Part shown: positions 8,947-18,436 of the stretch, in pieces
Position numbering within the stretch: position 1 is the stretch's first letter
Layout of the letters: every line of letters begins with the position of its first letter
Origin: Candidatus Thermoflexus tengchongensis
GTDB taxonomy: Bacteria > Chloroflexota > Anaerolineae > Thermoflexales > Thermoflexaceae
DNA: 64,000 nucleotides
Direction: 5' to 3'
Assembly: GCA_016842085.1 (NCBI GenBank)
Contig: JAEVEX010000049.1
Location: forward strand, 103,185-167,184
Translations under genes and position numbers: made by a program
The notes under the pieces: generated by a model
What the model was told of the DNA's origin: nothing
Databases searched by the model: none
The model's input: only the letters and a program-made list of their open reading frames with translations

Positions 8947-10437
8947 TCAGCGGGGCTCGCCCCACCACACCTCGAGGAGCGGGCGGCCCTCTGTGTTCCA
9001 GTCCTCCGTATCCGAAGACACGAAGTATTTGCCGCTGTGATAGGCCCCATCGGCGCTGTAAAGGATCAGACGCAGCGGCTCGCCCCGGGCATAGGCCCGG
9101 GCTACCGCATACGAGACATCCCAGACCCGGGGGACGCCGGGCCAGCCCGGCCAGTCCATGAGGGGATCCACCCACGTGCCGCCGATGTTCTCCCGGGCCA
9201 GCGGCGCGTTGTTCCACGTGATGGTCTCTTCATCCCAGTCCCCGGAGGCGATCAGCACCTGGATCCATGAGGGCTGCGCCTGGCCAGGTGCTCCGGCGTT
9301 GCCGAATTGATGCAGGGTCAATGTGGCCGAAAGGATCACCTGGCCCGGCGGGATCGCATCCAGGGGAAAGGTCACATAGTATTTGGCGAAGCACGGCCAG
9401 TCGGCGACATCGGACTGGTTCTGGATGTTGAGATCGGGCGCGTGGTTGTCGTTGCGATTGCCCCATTCGTTCCAGATCTCGTATTCGTCGCCAGGGCACT
9501 GGCGCGCGGTGATCCCCCCCACGTTGGCGTCTGGGACCAGCGGGCTGTTTCGGGTGGGGCGGCGGATCCGAACGTAGCCGGTCGGTGTGCCTTCGGCGCG
9601 GTAGACAGGAAGCCCGAACTGCAGGAATCCCCAGCACGCCGGGCTTTCCGGAGAAGCGGCGGGCGGCCAGGAGGTATCGCCGATAGGGGGATCGGTGGGG
9701 GAATCCCGGTCGTGGACCTGGATGGCCAGCCGCCAGCGGGTGCCCTCGGGGGGCGCGGTGGCCAGGCCCAGGCTGGCGAAGGGGATGGTGAAACCCATGG
9801 CCCATCCCCGGTCGCTTTCGCGATCGTTGTTGAGGGCGTTCCCGCGCCAGCCCGGAACGGCCTGGAAGGGCGGGTCGGCTGGCTGCCAGCCGGAGGCGCT
9901 TCCCCGATAAGCGGCGCGCCGGTCAGGGCTGGGCTCGCCGTAGAGCTGGGCGACGAAGCGCCATGATGTCGGGGAAAGCGTGCCGCCTCCCGACGTATCC
10001 AGCAGCACCGTCGCGGCGTCCCATTGCGTCAGCGTCTGGGGTGCTGGATTCTCATCATACCAGAGGTGACGATCGAAGACGGCGAGGTAGATATAGAGCT
10101 CCTGCTCGTTATAGCCCACGCGGATATCCGTGTAATTTCGCGTGGGGGAAACCTGGCCGAACCAGGCGATGGCGGTCTGCTCGAAGGGGATGGGGCCTTT
10201 GAAACGAGGGGCGTTGATACGCGGTAGCGTCTCCGGGGCGCATGGTTTCCCGCTGGCGTGGGTGGGCGCCGGCTCCGGAGGTGTGGAAGGAATCGGCGTC
10301 CCTTCGGCGAGGCGCGCGGACGGCCGCGGGGGGCGACCGGAGCAGGCGGCGGGAAGGAGCAACATCAGCGTCACCAGATTCCGCAACGCCATCCCTCTGA
10401 TGGGACCCACATGAGCCCTCCGGAGATTGGCCGCCAT
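8947..10437 (-). CDS. Exported DNRLRE / carbohydrate-binding-like protein
   Basis: A 496-residue secreted protein of unknown role. The N-terminus has a hydrophobic signal (MALRNLVTLMLLLPAAC) with a Cys that could be a lipidation site, followed by a Pro/Thr-rich linker. Residues about 80-290 resemble a CBM9-like beta-sandwich (TDIRVGYNEQELYIYLAVFD...). Residues about 330-496 resemble a DNRLRE domain (SATLTLHQFGNAG, then VWDVSYAVARAY and LILYSADG). The ATG at 10437 has GGAGGAGGGG just upstream; an internal ATG at 10392 would give a more usual signal length. It probably sits at the cell surface and binds polysaccharide. The 3' end abuts hairpin array A. Confidence 0.65.
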   Translation of the reverse strand: MAANLRRAHVGPIRGMALRNLVTLMLLLPAACSGRPPRPSARLAEGTPIPSTPPEPAPTHASGKPCAPETLPRINAPRFKGPIPFEQTAIAWFGQVSPTRNYTDIRVGYNEQELYIYLAVFDRHLWYDENPAPQTLTQWDAATVLLDTSGGGTLSPTSWRFVAQLYGEPSPDRRAAYRGSASGWQPADPPFQAVPGWRGNALNNDRESDRGWAMGFTIPFASLGLATAPPEGTRWRLAIQVHDRDSPTDPPIGDTSWPPAASPESPACWGFLQFGLPVYRAEGTPTGYVRIRRPTRNSPLVPDANVGGITARQCPGDEYEIWNEWGNRNDNHAPDLNIQNQSDVADWPCFAKYYVTFPLDAIPPGQVILSATLTLHQFGNAGAPGQAQPSWIQVLIASGDWDEETITWNNAPLARENIGGTWVDPLMDWPGWPGVPRVWDVSYAVARAYARGEPLRLILYSADGAYHSGKYFVSSDTEDWNTEGRPLLEVWWGEPR

Positions 10438-10664
10438 CGTCCCCTCCTCCCCACACGGGGCGTCGATAGACTATGCTCCCATCGTTCTTTTCTCAACGCA
10501 AGTGGACCTCCCCTTCTCACGGATTTGCAGCGGTATGGCTCCTCCTGGAAGGGGAGCCCAACAGTGGATGTCTGGAAGGAGAATAGGAGAACTCGGGAAT
10601 GGGGTGGGTTAAAATTAAATAGGCTGGGCAAACGCTGGCTCGATCCCATCCGGCGAGGTCCGCT

Positions 10665-11102
10665 ATGGGTCGTAAAATCCGCGTGCTCATTGCGAAGCCG
10701 GGGCTGGACGGCCATGATCGGGGCGCCAAGGTGATCGCCCGCGCCCTGCGGGATGCGGGGTTCGAGGTGATCTACACGGGCCTGCGGCAGACCCCCGAGA
10801 TGATCGCCGAGGCGGCGTTGCAGGAGGATGTGGATGTGGTAGGCCTCTCGATCCTCTCCGGAGCCCATATGACGCTGCTCCCCCGGGTGGTGGAGGAGCT
10901 CCGGAAGCGGGGGCTGGACGATGTGCTGGTGATCGCCGGGGGGATCATCCCCGAGGAAGATATCCCCGCCCTGAAGGCTGCTGGCATCCGGGAGGTTTTC
11001 GGGCCCGGCACCAGCACCGAGACCATCGTGCAATTCATCTGCGAGCACTTCGGCATCCGGCCGGAGGATCTCAAAGCGGCCGGCGAACCGGCGCTCCCCT
11101 GA
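10665..11102 (+). CDS. Cobalamin-binding (small) subunit of methylmalonyl-CoA mutase
   Basis: A 145-residue stand-alone B12-binding domain. The DxHxxG motif that supplies the lower axial histidine is DGHDRG at residues 15-20, with [10 protein letters not shown] and [12 protein letters not shown] completing the Rossmann-like fold. In split mutases this subunit pairs with a separate catalytic subunit and isomerises methylmalonyl-CoA/succinyl-CoA. The large subunit is not in this window. The MeaB-type chaperone gene follows 37 bases downstream, which strongly supports an acyl-CoA mutase role rather than a methyltransferase. A related mutase, such as ethylmalonyl- or isobutyryl-CoA mutase, cannot be excluded. 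Confidence 0.88.
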   Translation: MGRKIRVLIAKPGLDGHDRGAKVIARALRDAGFEVIYTGLRQTPEMIAEAALQEDVDVVGLSILSGAHMTLLPRVVEELRKRGLDDVLVIAGGIIPEEDIPALKAAGIREVFGPGTSTETIVQFICEHFGIRPEDLKAAGEPALP

Positions 11103-11139
11103 GCGGGCCGGGGAATCCGATTTTCCCCTTTGTGGAGGG

Positions 11140-12183
11140 ATGTCCTTGACGCGAGATCCGATCACTCTCTTTGAACGCGCCCGCGCGGGGGATCGCCGGG
11201 CGCTGGCGCGATTGCTTTCCCTGCTGGAAGAGGGCGGCGAAGCCGCCGTTCAGCTCAGCGCGCGCCTCTTCCCCCACACAGGGAACGCCTATGTCATCGG
11301 GATCACGGGCCCGCCGGGCTCCGGGAAGAGCACGCTGGTCAACGCCTTAACCCGTGCTTACCGGGAGCGGGGGGAGACCGTCGGGATCGTCGCGGTGGAC
11401 CCCAGCAGCCCCTTCACGGGGGGGGCCCTTCTGGGGGATCGCATCCGGATGCAGGATGCGGCCGGAGATCCGGGGGTGTTTATCCGCAGCATGGCCACGC
11501 GGGGCAGCCTGGGCGGCCTGGCCCGCGCCACCCGGGAGATCATCCGGGCGCTGGATGCGGTCGGCTTCCAGCGGATCCTGGTGGAGACGGTGGGGGCGGG
11601 ACAGGTCGAGGTCGATATCGCCCAGGCCGCGGATACGGTCATTGTGGTCCAGGCCCCGGGGCTTGGGGATGATATCCAGGCCATCAAAGCGGGGATCCTG
11701 GAGATCGCGGACATCCTGGTGGTCAATAAGGCGGACCGGGAGGGGGCGGCGGCTACCCTTCACATCCTGCGGTCCATGCTCTCCCTGGGTCAGCCCGCCG
11801 TGGTTCGTCACCACGGGCAGGCGATGGCCATCCAGCGCGTGGAGCCATCCCGGGAAGGATGGACCCCGCCGATCCTTCAGACCGTGGCGACTTCCGGCAA
11901 GGGGATCCCGGAGCTGGTGGAGGCCATTGAGCGCCACCGGGCTTATCTGGAGGAAAGCGGGGAGGGGGAAGCCCGGAGGCGGCGGCGGATCGCCGAGGAG
12001 CTGGCTGCCCTCACCCGGGAGCGTCTGTGGGCGCGGGTGGTGCATCAGGTCGGCCGCGCCCGCCTGGATGGCCTGGTGGATCAGCTCCTTCGCCGGGAGA
12101 TCGATCTGCACACCGCCGTGGAACGGTTGCTGGAGGAGATCCAGCCGTGCATCGAGGAAAGGGATTTCCCCCGGGAGGCTTGA
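11140..12183 (+). CDS. meaB: MeaB/ArgK-type GTPase, mutase chaperone
   Basis: A 347-residue P-loop GTPase of the G3E family. Walker A is GPPGSGKSTLV (about residues 53-63), followed by VAVDPSSPFTGGALLGDRIRM, the ETVGAGQVEVD switch region and the guanine-specificity NKAD motif near residue 195. MeaB guards and reloads cobalamin on methylmalonyl-CoA mutase, using GTP hydrolysis to gate cofactor transfer. Its position directly behind the B12-binding subunit fits this. The ATG at 11140 touches the GGAGGG ribosome site; a TTG six bases later has more regular spacing and could be the true start. Confidence 0.93.
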   Translation: MSLTRDPITLFERARAGDRRALARLLSLLEEGGEAAVQLSARLFPHTGNAYVIGITGPPGSGKSTLVNALTRAYRERGETVGIVAVDPSSPFTGGALLGDRIRMQDAAGDPGVFIRSMATRGSLGGLARATREIIRALDAVGFQRILVETVGAGQVEVDIAQAADTVIVVQAPGLGDDIQAIKAGILEIADILVVNKADREGAAATLHILRSMLSLGQPAVVRHHGQAMAIQRVEPSREGWTPPILQTVATSGKGIPELVEAIERHRAYLEESGEGEARRRRRIAEELAALTRERLWARVVHQVGRARLDGLVDQLLRREIDLHTAVERLLEEIQPCIEERDFPREA

Positions 12184-12224
12184 GGTTTGGTCCCTGAACG
12201 AACCGGAGATGGAGCAACGCCCCA

Positions 12225-13331
12225 ATGACCGTTCGAGTGGTCCTGGATGCGATGGGAGGCGATCACGCCCCCCGGGTCCCGGTAGAGGGGGCGCTATGGG
12301 CCCTGCGGGAGATCCCGGGGCTTCACGTGATCCTGGTCGGCCAGGAAGAGCGGATCCGCGCGGAGCTGGCCCGCCATTCCGTGAAAGACCTCTCGTTTTC
12401 CATTGTTCATGCCTCCCAGGTCGTGGAGATGCATGAGCGCACCATCGCCGTGAAAGCCAAGCGGGATGCCTCCATGGTGGTGGGGATGCGTCTGGTGCGC
12501 TCGGGGGAGGCGGAGGCCTTCGTTTCCATGGGAAACACCGGGGCGGTGATGGCAGCGGCCCTGTTCCATCTGGGTCGGATCCCGGGCATTGATCGTCCCG
12601 CCCTGGCCACGGTGTATCCCACCGCTCATCGGCCGTGCCTCCTCCTCGATATCGGCGCGAACACCGATCCCCAGCCATGGCATTTGCTCCAGTTCGCCGT
12701 GATGGGCGTCATCTATGCGGAGCGGGTGCTGGGCTGGCCGAACCCGCGGGTGGGGATCCTCTCCAACGGCGAGGAGCCGGGCAAGGGATCCATCCGGGTT
12801 CAGGAGGCTTACCGTCTCCTTCAGGAAAGCGGATTGAATTTTATCGGGAACGTGGAGGGGAAGGATCTATCCCGTGGTCTGGCGGAGGTGGTGGTCACGG
12901 ACGGCTTCACCGGGAACGTGGTGATCAAGCATCTCGAGGGCACGGTATCCTTCCTGGCCCGCTTCCTGAAAGCGCAGCTGACCGATGGGGCGCTGGATCG
13001 GCTCGGCCTGGCGCTGGCGTTGCCGGGCCTGATCCTCGCCGCGCCCGGGCTGTTGTGCCTGCTGCCCAGCCTTCGGCGGGTCTTCCAGCATCTGGATTAT
13101 CGGGAATACGGAGGCGCGCCGCTGCTGGGGGTGAACGGCGTGGTGGTGATCGGGCACGGGCGCTCGGATGCCAAAGCCGTCAAAAACGCCATCCGCGTGG
13201 CGGTCCGGGCGGTGAGGGAGGGAATGCTGGAGCGGATCCGGGAAGGTCTGGAGTCGATCCCCCCGGCGCGCTCCCCGCATGGAGCCGGCGTAGAGGGCGC
13301 GCGGATTCAGGGGCAGCGCCAATCCTGCTGA
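12225..13331 (+). CDS. plsX: Phosphate acyltransferase PlsX
   Basis: A 368-residue PlsX, which converts acyl-ACP to acyl-phosphate for the PlsY step of phospholipid synthesis. The N-terminal VVLDAMGGDHAP is diagnostic, followed by SMGNTGAVMA, the DIGANTD segment, NGEEPGKG and VTDGFTGNV. It follows meaB by 41 bases and is probably in the same transcript. plsX commonly sits beside fab or rpmF genes, but here it stands with the mutase genes. The last 25 bases overlap the 3' end of the convergent gene at 13307, so no terminator separates the two. Confidence 0.95.
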   Translation: MTVRVVLDAMGGDHAPRVPVEGALWALREIPGLHVILVGQEERIRAELARHSVKDLSFSIVHASQVVEMHERTIAVKAKRDASMVVGMRLVRSGEAEAFVSMGNTGAVMAAALFHLGRIPGIDRPALATVYPTAHRPCLLLDIGANTDPQPWHLLQFAVMGVIYAERVLGWPNPRVGILSNGEEPGKGSIRVQEAYRLLQESGLNFIGNVEGKDLSRGLAEVVVTDGFTGNVVIKHLEGTVSFLARFLKAQLTDGALDRLGLALALPGLILAAPGLLCLLPSLRRVFQHLDYREYGGAPLLGVNGVVVIGHGRSDAKAVKNAIRVAVRAVREGMLERIREGLESIPPARSPHGAGVEGARIQGQRQSC

Positions 13332-14140
13332 AGCGTTCCCTCCCCGGGGGACCATCGGGTGATCCGCCAGCGGCCTCCCTGGGCGGCCAGCCGGTAGATT
13401 TCGCTCGGGTAGGTGACCACGCGGTCGACGATCACGCGCTGGCCTGGCGGGCAGACCAGGCTCGCCCGGTAGATCCAGGTTTCCTCCGTTCGCACCTCGA
13501 TGAGATCAGGGCCGGGTGGCGAAGCGGGAGCGCACGAGCGGATCTCCCACTGGATGTCCTGGATCGTGGCCCGGATCGCCTGGGCGGCCTGTCGCAGGCG
13601 ATCTCCCTGCCGTCGGGCCTCCGGTGCGGCATCCCCCCATGCGGCGGCGAGCTGCTCCAGCGTTCCCTGGCCCACGATGTAGGCTTCCTGAGCGGCGTTC
13701 GCCCGTTCGATCACCTGCAGCACGTCGGGGTCGCACATGAGCGATGAAGGCGTGGGCGAGGCCGGGATCGGGGAGGGCGACGCGACCCGTGTGAGCATAG
13801 GAGGGGATGGCTCCGGAGAGCGCGGAGGGATGGGGGATGGGGAGGGCTGGGGACTCGGGGAAGGGATGGGAGCCTGCGCCACGCCCGGCGGGGTCGGCGA
13901 AGGCCGGAGGGGAGATGGACCCATAAAGTATGGATAGAGGAGAAGTCCGTAGCCCACGCTTGCGATCAGGAAACTGAAGCCGGTCAGCATCACCTGCCAC
14001 TCCCGGCGATCGAGAAGGTCAAGCAGCGCTTTCCCCCGTCGCCCCTGAAAGATCCGGGCCCATTCGGGTCGAGTCAGAAGGAATAAGATCACGCCCAGCC
14101 CGATGAACAGGATGCCGGTCAGCTGCTCCAGCCCTCGCAT
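13307..14140 (-). CDS. Two-TM membrane protein with Pro/Ser linker
   Basis: A 277-residue protein of unknown function. The start at 14140 was chosen because the hydrophobic segment begins right after it (LEQLTGILFIGLGVILFLL) and an AGAGGGGG ribosome site precedes it. A second membrane segment lies near residues 47-66. A Pro/Ser/Thr-rich linker (about residues 75-145) follows, and the C-terminal 120 residues form a soluble alpha/beta domain. That domain ends with a RWRITRW segment resembling the IMS/DUF4101 domains found in plastid-division ARC6 and cyanobacterial proteins; the resemblance is weak. The gene converges on plsX with a 25-base overlap. Confidence 0.6.
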   Translation of the reverse strand: MRGLEQLTGILFIGLGVILFLLTRPEWARIFQGRRGKALLDLLDRREWQVMLTGFSFLIASVGYGLLLYPYFMGPSPLRPSPTPPGVAQAPIPSPSPQPSPSPIPPRSPEPSPPMLTRVASPSPIPASPTPSSLMCDPDVLQVIERANAAQEAYIVGQGTLEQLAAAWGDAAPEARRQGDRLRQAAQAIRATIQDIQWEIRSCAPASPPGPDLIEVRTEETWIYRASLVCPPGQRVIVDRVVTYPSEIYRLAAQGGRWRITRWSPGEGTLQQDWRCP

Positions 14141-14286
14141 CGTGGATCCCCCTCTTCCCAGAGTGATGCAGGAATCCTTCTCTGCAATCCCTTCGTCGCG
14201 GAGAGGAGACAAAGGGACATATGCGTTCACGGAAGCGGGCCGCTGGCTCCGCCACCTTTGCGCCGGTTCTTATTCCTCCGGTAGGA

Positions 14287-14341
14287 GGGGCTTCAGCCCC
14301 GACGGCTTCAGCTTCCGCCCCGACGGCTTCCGCCCCGACCC
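14287..14341. repeat. GGGGCTTCAGCCCC-type hairpin and tandem GCCCCGACGGCTTC repeats
   Basis: A hairpin GGGGC-TTCA-GCCCC at 14287-14300 is followed by overlapping copies of a GCCCCGACGGCTTC-like unit up to 14341. The TTCA loop matches the loop of the GTCGAATTCATTCGAC module in arrays A and C, and the architecture (short arm, 3-4 base loop) is the same. The stretch from 14141 to 14914 otherwise holds no convincing gene, only a promoter-like site at 14647 and a leader hairpin near 14793-14837. Confidence 0.6.
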
Positions 14342-14646
14342 TCGAGCAGTTTCTGTTCTGGCGCTACGCTGAGCGACCCGCCGACGCCTGAAGGATCCCG
14401 ATAGCCGGTATCTGGAATTCGCACAGGTGGTTGCAGGGCGCTGCGCGAATCCGTTTGGTGCCTTTCATCATGCGGACGAACGCCTGGAGATGCAAGCGAT
14501 CTGCATCCGGTGTCTGCCCGCCCTCAAACCTCTCTTCCTCGTTGTCCAGAGTCCAGCGAAACCGCTCTGCGGGAGAACCGGGGGAAGACAGCCCTCGCCG
14601 CCGGGATGCCCGGTAGCCCCATTGTGTTAAAGGGGAGATCACCGGT

Positions 14647-14675
14647 TTGGTTTCGCAACTCGGATCCTTTATAAT
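14647..14675 (+). promoter_or_regulatory. Putative promoter for clpC
   Basis: TTGGTT at 14647-14652 and a perfect TATAAT at 14670-14675 are spaced 17 bases apart. The clpC start lies 240 bases downstream, leaving a long leader. The leader contains an imperfect hairpin (14793-14837, arms around TCCCCGA / TCGGGGA). No CIRCE or CtsR-type site was recognised. Confidence 0.5.
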
Positions 14676-14914
14676 GAAGTTGGATGGTCCAATTCGAGAT
14701 AGACTCCGGGCATCTCGCCTGGACGCTTACAATAGAAAGCCGGGATGGTGGGGAACCCTTCGGGTATTTCCCCATACCCCTGAAAGGGTTTTTCTTCCTC
14801 CCCGATATCCCCTGAACCTCGGGGAGGGGGAAGAAGGGGGAGGGCCTGCGCTGCCTCCCCGAGTTTGAGTCCAGCGATGCAGTCCCATCTTTTCAGGAAG
14901 AAAGGCTTCCCACA

Positions 14915-17389
14915 ATGATGCGCTTCGATCATTTCACGGAACGGGCTCAGGACGCAGCCGCGAGGGCCTACGAGATCCTCCAGCGCTATGGCCACAATCA
15001 GGTGGATACGGAGCATCTCCTCCTGGCCCTCCTGGAACAGCCGGATGGGGTGGTGCCCCAGTTGCTCCAGCGGATGGGGATCAGCGTGGACTGGATGCGG
15101 GGCCGGCTGGACGAAGTGCTCCGGGCCAGCCCGCGGGCCTCGATCTACGGATTCGGGGGCACCGGACAGGTGTTCATCACCCCCCGCGTGAAGCGTATCC
15201 TGGACCTGGCGAATGAGGAGGCGCGCCGCCTGGGGGATGATTACATCTCCACCGAGCATCTCTTCCTGGCCATTGCCACCGAGCGGAACACCCCGGCGGC
15301 CCGCATCCTGATGGATGCCGGCGTCACCCGGGATCGGATCTATGAGGCCATCAAGGATCTGCGGGGCGGGGCCCGGGTGACGGATCCGGGGGCAGAGGGC
15401 CGCTACCGGATGCTGGATCGCTATGGGCGGGATCTCACCCGACTGGCCCGCCAGGGGAAATTGGATCCGGTGATCAACCGGGAGGCGGAGATCCTGCGGG
15501 TGATCCAGGTGCTGTGCCGGCGGACCAAAAACAATCCGGTGCTGATCGGGGAGGCAGGGGTCGGGAAGACGGCCATTGTGGAGGGGCTGGCCCAGCGGAT
15601 CGTCGCCAATGATGTCCCCGAGCTGTTAATGGGCAAGCGCATCGTGCAGCTGGACCTGGCGGCCATGGTCGCCGGGGCCCGGTTCCGGGGCGAGTTTGAG
15701 GAGCGCCTGAAGGCGGTCATCGAGGAGGTGCAGCGGGCGGAGGGGGAGGTCATCCTTTTCATCGATGAGATCCACACGGTGGTGGGCGCGGGGGCGGCCT
15801 CCGGAGCCCTGGACGCGGCTTCGATGTTGAAGCCCGCTCTGGCCCGGGGGGAGCTGCGCTGCATCGGCGCCACCACCCTGGATGAGTATCGCAAATACAT
15901 CGAGAAGGATCTGGCCCTGGAGCGACGGTTCGCGCCGATCTTCGTGGAAGAGCCATCCGTGGAGTCCGCGATCCAGATGTTGCAGGGCCTGCGGGAGCGC
16001 TACGAGGCTCATCATCAGGTCCGCATCAGCGATGAGGCGATCGTGGCCGCGGTCCGTCTTTCCCATCGTTACATTACCGATCGCCGGCTCCCGGATAAGG
16101 CCATCGACCTGATCGATGAGGCGGCGGCCCGGCTGCGGGTGGCGCTGAACACCCTTCCGCCGGAGCTCAAGGCCCTTAAGACGGAGATCGAGCGCCTGAT
16201 GCAGGAAGAAGAGCATGCCGGGTTGAACCGGGATTACGAACGGGCGGCGCAGATCCGCATGCGCCGCCTGCGCCTTCAGAAGGAGTTCGAGGCCCGTCGG
16301 GCCCAGTGGCAGCGGGAGCGCAACCTGGATGAGGTGGTTTCCGAAGAGGATGTCGCTCAGGTGGTGGCGGCGTGGACGGGCATCCCGGTGGCTCAGGTGA
16401 TGGAGACTGAGGCGGAGAAGCTGCTCCACATGGAGGAGCGGTTGCGAGAGCGGGTGGTGGGGCAGGACGAAGCCATCGCAGTGGTGGCCGACGCCATCCG
16501 GCGGGCCCGGGCGGGCCTGAAGGACCCCCGGCGGCCCATCGGCTCGTTCCTGTTCCTCGGGCCCACCGGCGTGGGGAAGACCGAGCTGGCGAAGGCGCTG
16601 GCGGAGTATCTCTTCGGCGACGAGGATGCCCTGGTCCGGCTGGATATGAGCGAGTATCGGGAATATCACACCGTCTCCCGCCTCTTCGGGGCGCCGCCGG
16701 GGTATGTGGGCTATGAGGAGGGCGGTCAGCTGACGGAAGCGGTGCGCCGCCGGCCTTACCGGGTGATTCTGTTCGACGAGATCGAGAAAGCCCATCCCGA
16801 TGTCTGGAACGCGCTGCTTCAGATCCTCGACGACGGCCGTCTGACGGATGGCCAGGGCCACACGGTGGATTTCCGCAACACGATCATCATCATGACCTCC
16901 AATGTGGGCACCGAATATCTCCGCCGCAGCGGGACCATCGGGTTTATCCCTGCGGCTTCGGAGCGCGAGCGGATGGAGGAGCGACAGCGGATCGAGCGGG
17001 CGCTCCGGGAGACCTTCCGGCCGGAGTTCCTGAACCGGATCGACGAGATTGTGATCTTCAACCGGCTGACGCCGGAGCATGTGATGCAGATCGTGGATAT
17101 CCAGATGCGCCAGATCCAGGCCCGTCTGGCCGAGCACGGCCTGCAGGTGGTCCTGACGGATGCCGCCCGCCGCTGGCTGGCCGAAGAGGGCTACGATCCC
17201 GCCTTCGGAGCGCGCCCGCTCAAGCGGGTGCTTCAGAAACAGGTGGAGAGCCCCCTGGCGGTCCGACTGCTCCGCGGGGAATTCCGGGCAGGCGATGTGA
17301 TCGTGGTTGAGGTGGGGGAGCAGGGGTTGATCTTCCAGCGACAATCGGCGGAAGCGCTTCCGCTGGTGGAGCGGGTGCCGCAGATGTAG
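14915..17389 (+). CDS. clpC: Clp unfoldase ATPase, ClpC type
   Basis: An 824-residue Hsp100 protein that unfolds substrates and normally feeds them to the ClpP protease. The N-terminal double Clp repeat ([16 protein letters not shown]..., then [17 protein letters not shown]) is followed by the first AAA domain with Walker A GEAGVGKT and Walker [12 protein letters not shown]. The middle segment ([19 protein letters not shown]) resembles a UVR motif, and the second AAA domain carries [14 protein letters not shown] and [11 protein letters not shown]. The UVR-like middle and modest length favour ClpC over the disaggregase ClpB, which has a longer coiled coil. The start could equally be the second Met at 14918. 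No ClpP gene is nearby. Confidence 0.92.
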   Translation: MMRFDHFTERAQDAAARAYEILQRYGHNQVDTEHLLLALLEQPDGVVPQLLQRMGISVDWMRGRLDEVLRASPRASIYGFGGTGQVFITPRVKRILDLANEEARRLGDDYISTEHLFLAIATERNTPAARILMDAGVTRDRIYEAIKDLRGGARVTDPGAEGRYRMLDRYGRDLTRLARQGKLDPVINREAEILRVIQVLCRRTKNNPVLIGEAGVGKTAIVEGLAQRIVANDVPELLMGKRIVQLDLAAMVAGARFRGEFEERLKAVIEEVQRAEGEVILFIDEIHTVVGAGAASGALDAASMLKPALARGELRCIGATTLDEYRKYIEKDLALERRFAPIFVEEPSVESAIQMLQGLRERYEAHHQVRISDEAIVAAVRLSHRYITDRRLPDKAIDLIDEAAARLRVALNTLPPELKALKTEIERLMQEEEHAGLNRDYERAAQIRMRRLRLQKEFEARRAQWQRERNLDEVVSEEDVAQVVAAWTGIPVAQVMETEAEKLLHMEERLRERVVGQDEAIAVVADAIRRARAGLKDPRRPIGSFLFLGPTGVGKTELAKALAEYLFGDEDALVRLDMSEYREYHTVSRLFGAPPGYVGYEEGGQLTEAVRRRPYRVILFDEIEKAHPDVWNALLQILDDGRLTDGQGHTVDFRNTIIIMTSNVGTEYLRRSGTIGFIPAASERERMEERQRIERALRETFRPEFLNRIDEIVIFNRLTPEHVMQIVDIQMRQIQARLAEHGLQVVLTDAARRWLAEEGYDPAFGARPLKRVLQKQVESPLAVRLLRGEFRAGDVIVVEVGEQGLIFQRQSAEALPLVERVPQM

Positions 17390-17489
17390 GGGATCCAGAA
17401 ACGGGCCGGTCGATTCCCTCGGGGAGTGGGGATGGGGAGAGACGATGTGGCCTCCATCCAGGAGGCCAATCTGGAGCCGGGAGCGATCC

Positions 17490-17966
17490 ATGCCGTTCCT
17501 GATCGATGGGCACAATCTGATCGGGGCGATGCCGGATCTTCATCTGGAGGATCCGGATGATGAGGCGCGCCTGGTGGAGCGGCTCCAGCGCCTGGCGATG
17601 CGGACAGGGCGGCGGATCCTGGTCGTGTTCGATCGAGGTGCTCCGGGCAGTATCTCTTCCCTCTCCCGGGGTGGGGTGACCGTGCGCTTTGCTCCCGCCG
17701 GCGTGACGGCGGATGAGCTCCTGATCCGGCAGATCTTATCGGAGCGCAACCCTCGGGGGCTGATCATCGTTTCTTCGGATCGGAGCGTGCAGGAGGCGGC
17801 CCGACGTCATGGCGCATCCGTCTGGTCAGCCGCGGAGTTCCTGGCCTATATGCGGCGCCATCTGGGGGAAGCCCCTCCCTCAACCGGTGTGGAGGAAGAG
17901 AAGCCGGGCGAAGTCGATAAGGCCGAGCTGGACTACTGGTTGCGGTTGTTCCAGGGAAAGCGTTGA
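17490..17966 (+). CDS. NYN-domain (YacP-like) ribonuclease
   Basis: A 158-residue protein. MPFLIDGHNLIGAMPDL at the start is the signature of NYN-domain proteins of the YacP/Rae1 group, which have a PIN-like fold and act as RNA endonucleases. Conserved acidic residues occur in LVVFDRGAP and VSSDRSVQEAARRHG (about residue 100). The start at 17490 was chosen because the domain begins there. The acidic C-terminal tail has no recognised motif. It follows clpC by 100 bases, a gap that contains a TGGCCTCC/GGAGGCCA hairpin. The target RNA is unknown; ribosome-associated mRNA cleavage is the known role of one relative. Confidence 0.8.
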   Translation: MPFLIDGHNLIGAMPDLHLEDPDDEARLVERLQRLAMRTGRRILVVFDRGAPGSISSLSRGGVTVRFAPAGVTADELLIRQILSERNPRGLIIVSSDRSVQEAARRHGASVWSAAEFLAYMRRHLGEAPPSTGVEEEKPGEVDKAELDYWLRLFQGKR

Positions 17967-18103
17967 GCTCTACAGGTGACAGGCGACCTGCCGGGAGGCC
18001 GATCTCTTTGGCCTGGAGAGCCGCGAGAAGGGGGCATCCGGCCTCCCGAGTGGGAGTCCTATTGCGGAAGTCCTATCGAAACGATCTCAGCAGGAGGCCC
18101 TCG

Positions 18104-18328
18104 ATGTTTGAGGACATCCGTCAACATCTTTCGGAGGTCCCGGAGGGGGAGATCATCGAAGAGAGTCTTGAGGAGCGATCCTCTTCCCCTTTGCTGGATC
18201 GTCTCTCCTCCTTTCTCCAGCAACTCACCCCCTCCCAGCGCCTGGTCCTGCTGGGGCTGCTGCTGATCGATCTGTTCCTGCTGGGGTTCTTCCTCCTCCT
18301 CATCGCCGGGATCCTTCGCCTGGGGTGA
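18104..18328 (+). CDS. Small single-TM membrane protein
   Basis: A 74-residue protein not assigned to a family. The ATG at 18104 has CAGGAGG nine bases upstream. The first 35 residues are acidic and polar (MFEDIRQHLSEVPEGEIIEE...), followed by an amphipathic stretch (LDRLSSFLQQLTPSQRL). One long hydrophobic segment at residues about 47-70 reads as a membrane anchor. It lies between the NYN nuclease and a small cytosolic protein on the same strand. It may be a membrane tether or regulator, but the sequence gives no direct evidence of role. Confidence 0.6.
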   Translation: MFEDIRQHLSEVPEGEIIEESLEERSSSPLLDRLSSFLQQLTPSQRLVLLGLLLIDLFLLGFFLLLIAGILRLG

Positions 18329-18343
18329 ACCTTCGCTCTGGTT

Positions 18344-18373
18344 TTGTCGGGGAGTGAGCAGGTCTGCTACAAT
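18344..18373 (+). promoter_or_regulatory. Putative extended -10 promoter
   Basis: TTGTCG (18344-18349) and TACAAT (18368-18373) are 18 bases apart, with TGC directly before the -10 box, an extended -10 arrangement. It would drive the small gene starting at 18437. Confidence 0.5.
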
Positions 18374-18436
18374 ATAAGCAACCTGAGCGTGCGGCACCCG
18401 TGCAGGAGCCCCCGTGTGGATGGAGGGAGCGCTGCG

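Noticed and set aside
8153..9040. 295-residue plus-strand frame with repeated Arg/Gly-rich blocks
   Set aside because: It runs from inside the acs stop through the acs terminator and across the hairpin array; its repeats come from the DNA repeats and there is no ribosome site.
13307..13331. Possible misannotation from the 25-base overlap of plsX with the convergent gene
   Set aside because: Both reading frames stay protein-like to their ends, so the overlap is accepted as real.
15626..17515. 629-residue minus-strand frame
   Set aside because: Antisense to clpC; composition is His/Pro/Asp/Gly-rich and no domain is recognisable.
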